Positions 62,448-64,000 of a stretch of 64,000 bases of DNA are shown piece by piece. The position numbers and the translations under genes were made by a program. Numbering within the stretch: position 1 is the first letter of the stretch; the number at the start of each line of letters is the position of its first letter. The DNA comes from Herbidospora yilanensis (lineage in GTDB: Bacteria; Actinomycetota; Actinomycetes; Streptosporangiales; Streptosporangiaceae). A model generated the notes under the pieces. It was given only the letters and a program-made list of their open reading frames with translations. It searched no databases and was not told where the DNA came from. Where the stretch lies: positions 1 to 64,000 of the forward strand of contig NZ_BBXE01000032.1 in the NCBI RefSeq assembly GCF_001570565.1. Reading direction: 5' to 3'.

Positions 62448-63622
62448 CCTGGAACGACTTCGGCACGGGCCGTGCGGTGGACCCCGCGGCCTTCGTCGCG
62501 GCGGCGGCCACGCTGCTGGAATCCGCGATCGCCGCCACCGGCGGCGGCGAGGCCACCCGGGCCGACTTCGTCGCGGGGCTCGAGGCGAGCCTCAGCACGT
62601 CCGGTCCCTACGCGACGCTGCGCCTGGACGCCGGTCTCGTCGACCAGGACGTCAGGACCGAGCTGCGCGAGAACACGAACGCGGTGTCCGAGGTGGTCCT
62701 GGACCTGGTGCGGACCACGTCCGGCACGCCGGGACCGCTGGACGTCCACAGCAGTTGCGTGGGCTACTCCTGGACTCCCCCGGTGGCCGAACGGCTCATC
62801 GGGGGTGCGAACCTGCATGGCGCGCGCAACCTCTACAACGAGTGGCTCTGGCAGCTCGTCCTGCTGCGGGACGCCCTCATCCCGTTCATCGACCCGGCGC
62901 GGGTGCGGCTGCTCGCCGACGCCGACGGGCTGACCAGGCTCCAGGACGCCCGCGACTGGTTCGCCGTCCAGGCGATGACCAGGAGGATCGCCCATGCGGC
63001 GATCGTGCGGTTCGCGGCCGAGGCCGTGACGGGCAGGCCCGCCGCCGAGGCCTACGGGTTCCAGCACGGCGGCGCGGTGGTGCTGCCACCGATCGCCTTC
63101 GACGGGGATCTTCTCGGCCCGGCCTACCTGCTGGATCGGCGTGAGGGAACGCTGGTCCCCGAGGACGTCGCCTATTTCGTGTACGGGGGCGAGGAGGCTT
63201 CGGGCCCGCTGTCCGCTCCTACCCGGGAGCTCGGCGACATCGAGGTGGTCAGCCTGACCGACCGGCTGGTGCCCGGTCCGGCGGGTCCTGGCGCCACCCG
63301 CACGCTCAGCCTGGTGGTGGGCTTCGACGGCCACGAGTGGGCGGCCGATCTCGGGCGCGCGCTGCGCGGCCACCGGTACGCCGGTCGCCCGGCCGCTCCG
63401 GGAGACGGACCGGCCGGTTCCGCTGTGGCCGGCGCCTGGTCGGGGTGCGCGGTGCTGAAACAGGACGGGGAGGTGGCGGTGCCCGAGGGCGGCGTCATCC
63501 CGACCGGCGGTCAGCGCGCCCTGACCCTCGCGCTGCTCGGACGGCTCCGGCCGGGCAACGTGGTGCTCTACACCGGCCAGGAGGTCGGCGGGCAGCCGAT
63601 CCTGCTGGACATCCGGGGCTGA
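62444..63622 (+). CDS. Unknown protein inside the ABC importer operon
   Basis: A 392-residue soluble protein without signal peptide. It is translated with the binding protein (4-base overlap) and sits one base before the permease start. Distinct parts are 'LDVHSSCVGYSWTPPVAERL', 'NLYNEWLWQLVLLRDALIPF', 'YGFQHGGAVVLPPIAFDGDL' and 'LYTGQEVGGQPILLDIRG'. Conserved-looking Trp and His suggest an enzyme. I do not recognise the family. The position between SBP and permease is unusual and suggests it processes the imported compound. Confidence 0.75.
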   Translation: MTWNDFGTGRAVDPAAFVAAAATLLESAIAATGGGEATRADFVAGLEASLSTSGPYATLRLDAGLVDQDVRTELRENTNAVSEVVLDLVRTTSGTPGPLDVHSSCVGYSWTPPVAERLIGGANLHGARNLYNEWLWQLVLLRDALIPFIDPARVRLLADADGLTRLQDARDWFAVQAMTRRIAHAAIVRFAAEAVTGRPAAEAYGFQHGGAVVLPPIAFDGDLLGPAYLLDRREGTLVPEDVAYFVYGGEEASGPLSAPTRELGDIEVVSLTDRLVPGPAGPGATRTLSLVVGFDGHEWAADLGRALRGHRYAGRPAAPGDGPAGSAVAGAWSGCAVLKQDGEVAVPEGGVIPTGGQRALTLALLGRLRPGNVVLYTGQEVGGQPILLDIRG

Positions 63623-63623
63623 C

Positions 63624-64000
63624 ATGGTCCGGTTCGTGGCGCGCCGCCTGCTGCAGGCGGTGGCGGTGGTGCTGGCGGCGTACACGCTGACTTTCGCCGT
63701 GTTCTCGGTTCTTCCCGCCGATCCGGTACGGATCATGATGGGCCCGGAGAACACGCGGGACGAAGCGCAGGTGGCCGCGCTGCGCGCCGAATACGGCCTG
63801 GACCGCCCCGTGGCCGAACGCTACGCCGACGGGGTCCTCGGCATCCTGCGCGGTGACCTCGGCACGTCGTTCCAGACCGGGCGGGACGTCGGCGCGACGA
63901 TCGCCGAGGCGGCGCCGCGCACGTTCGCGCTGGCGGGGGCCGCGTTGTCGCTGGCGATACCAGCCGGCTTCCTGATCGCCTGGACGGCCGCCCACACCCG
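63624..64000 (+). CDS. ABC transporter permease, DppB type (3' end outside window)
   Basis: The first 125 residues are present. 'VRFVARRLLQAVAVVLAAYT' is the N-terminal helix, and 'LPADPVRIMMG', 'LRAEYGLDRPVAERYADGVL' and 'GDLGTSFQTGRDVGATI' are typical of the peptide/nickel permease family. The gene runs off the right edge. It begins 1 base after the preceding stop. Confidence 0.93.
   Translation, partial: MVRFVARRLLQAVAVVLAAYTLTFAVFSVLPADPVRIMMGPENTRDEAQVAALRAEYGLDRPVAERYADGVLGILRGDLGTSFQTGRDVGATIAEAAPRTFALAGAALSLAIPAGFLIAWTAAHT

Overview
The window is high-GC, codon-biased DNA packed with GTG and ATGA/GTGA-coupled starts, AfsR- and LAL-type regulators, secreted hydrolases and RHS-type toxin fragments. 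This fits a filamentous actinomycete; the RHS, NACHT and ferritin-like types suggest Streptosporangiales (Nonomuraea/Streptosporangium-like), which is an inference from gene types and not a database result. No rRNA, tRNA or CRISPR array was seen. No replication origin or phage was recognised.

Layout. (1) 0-5.3 kb: the 3' part of a giant secreted protein (DNRLRE, two Ig-like and two LamG domains) ending in a NucA/NucB nuclease tip, closed by a strong hairpin. (2) 5.8-12.2 kb, minus strand: a copper island of a cupredoxin/beta-propeller protein, a multicopper oxidase with its own blue-copper domain, a YcnI-type protein and a CopC-CopD fusion. (3) 12.7-17.9 kb: a gene graveyard with an IS1380-like fragment, a frameshifted SulP transporter start, an RHS tail cut by an intact IS5-type element with 18-bp perfect ends, a shortened PPOX gene, a zinc-peptidase homologue without its HExxH, and a deleted RHS gene whose last residues resemble a NucA/NucB tip. 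(4) 18.0-23.4 kb: TetR with SGNH hydrolase, a PPOX protein, a secreted serine protease, and an ECF sigma factor coupled to a membrane-anchored partner. (5) 23.6-24.4 kb: remnants of another NucA/NucB tip with a DUF6461-like partner, beside one copy of a 65-bp dispersed repeat.

(6) 24.6-31.3 kb: a divergent TPR/M48 peptidase pair sharing a palindrome, a VioB-like ferritin-fold protein with a coupled 22-codon ORF, and a divergent acyl-CoA dehydrogenase/HxlR pair with a 15-bp operator. (7) 31.4-41.5 kb: a pentapeptide protein, a tandem KAS III protein with one dead half, a membrane protein, a leishmanolysin-like peptidase, a TetR-controlled SDR plus deazaflavin-dependent reductase operon with two operators around a readable promoter, and a NarL-type two-component system. 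(8) 41.7-48.1 kb: a GNAT operon, a NACHT NTPase with a glycine-rich membrane region (possible defence protein), an IS4-type deletion derivative and three small secreted proteins. (9) 48.1-57.9 kb: regulators (SARP-STAND-WD40, GntR-TetR fusion, LAL) with an alpha/beta hydrolase and a secreted repeat protein. (10) 58.1-64.0 kb: a coupled hydratase / acylating aldehyde dehydrogenase / aldolase operon (lower meta-cleavage pathway) divergent from a peptide-type ABC importer operon that carries one protein of unknown function.

Functional themes: extracytoplasmic copper handling, polymorphic-toxin turnover (three NucA/NucB traces and two RHS fragments in 24 kb), and many small repressor/target pairs whose operators can be read directly.
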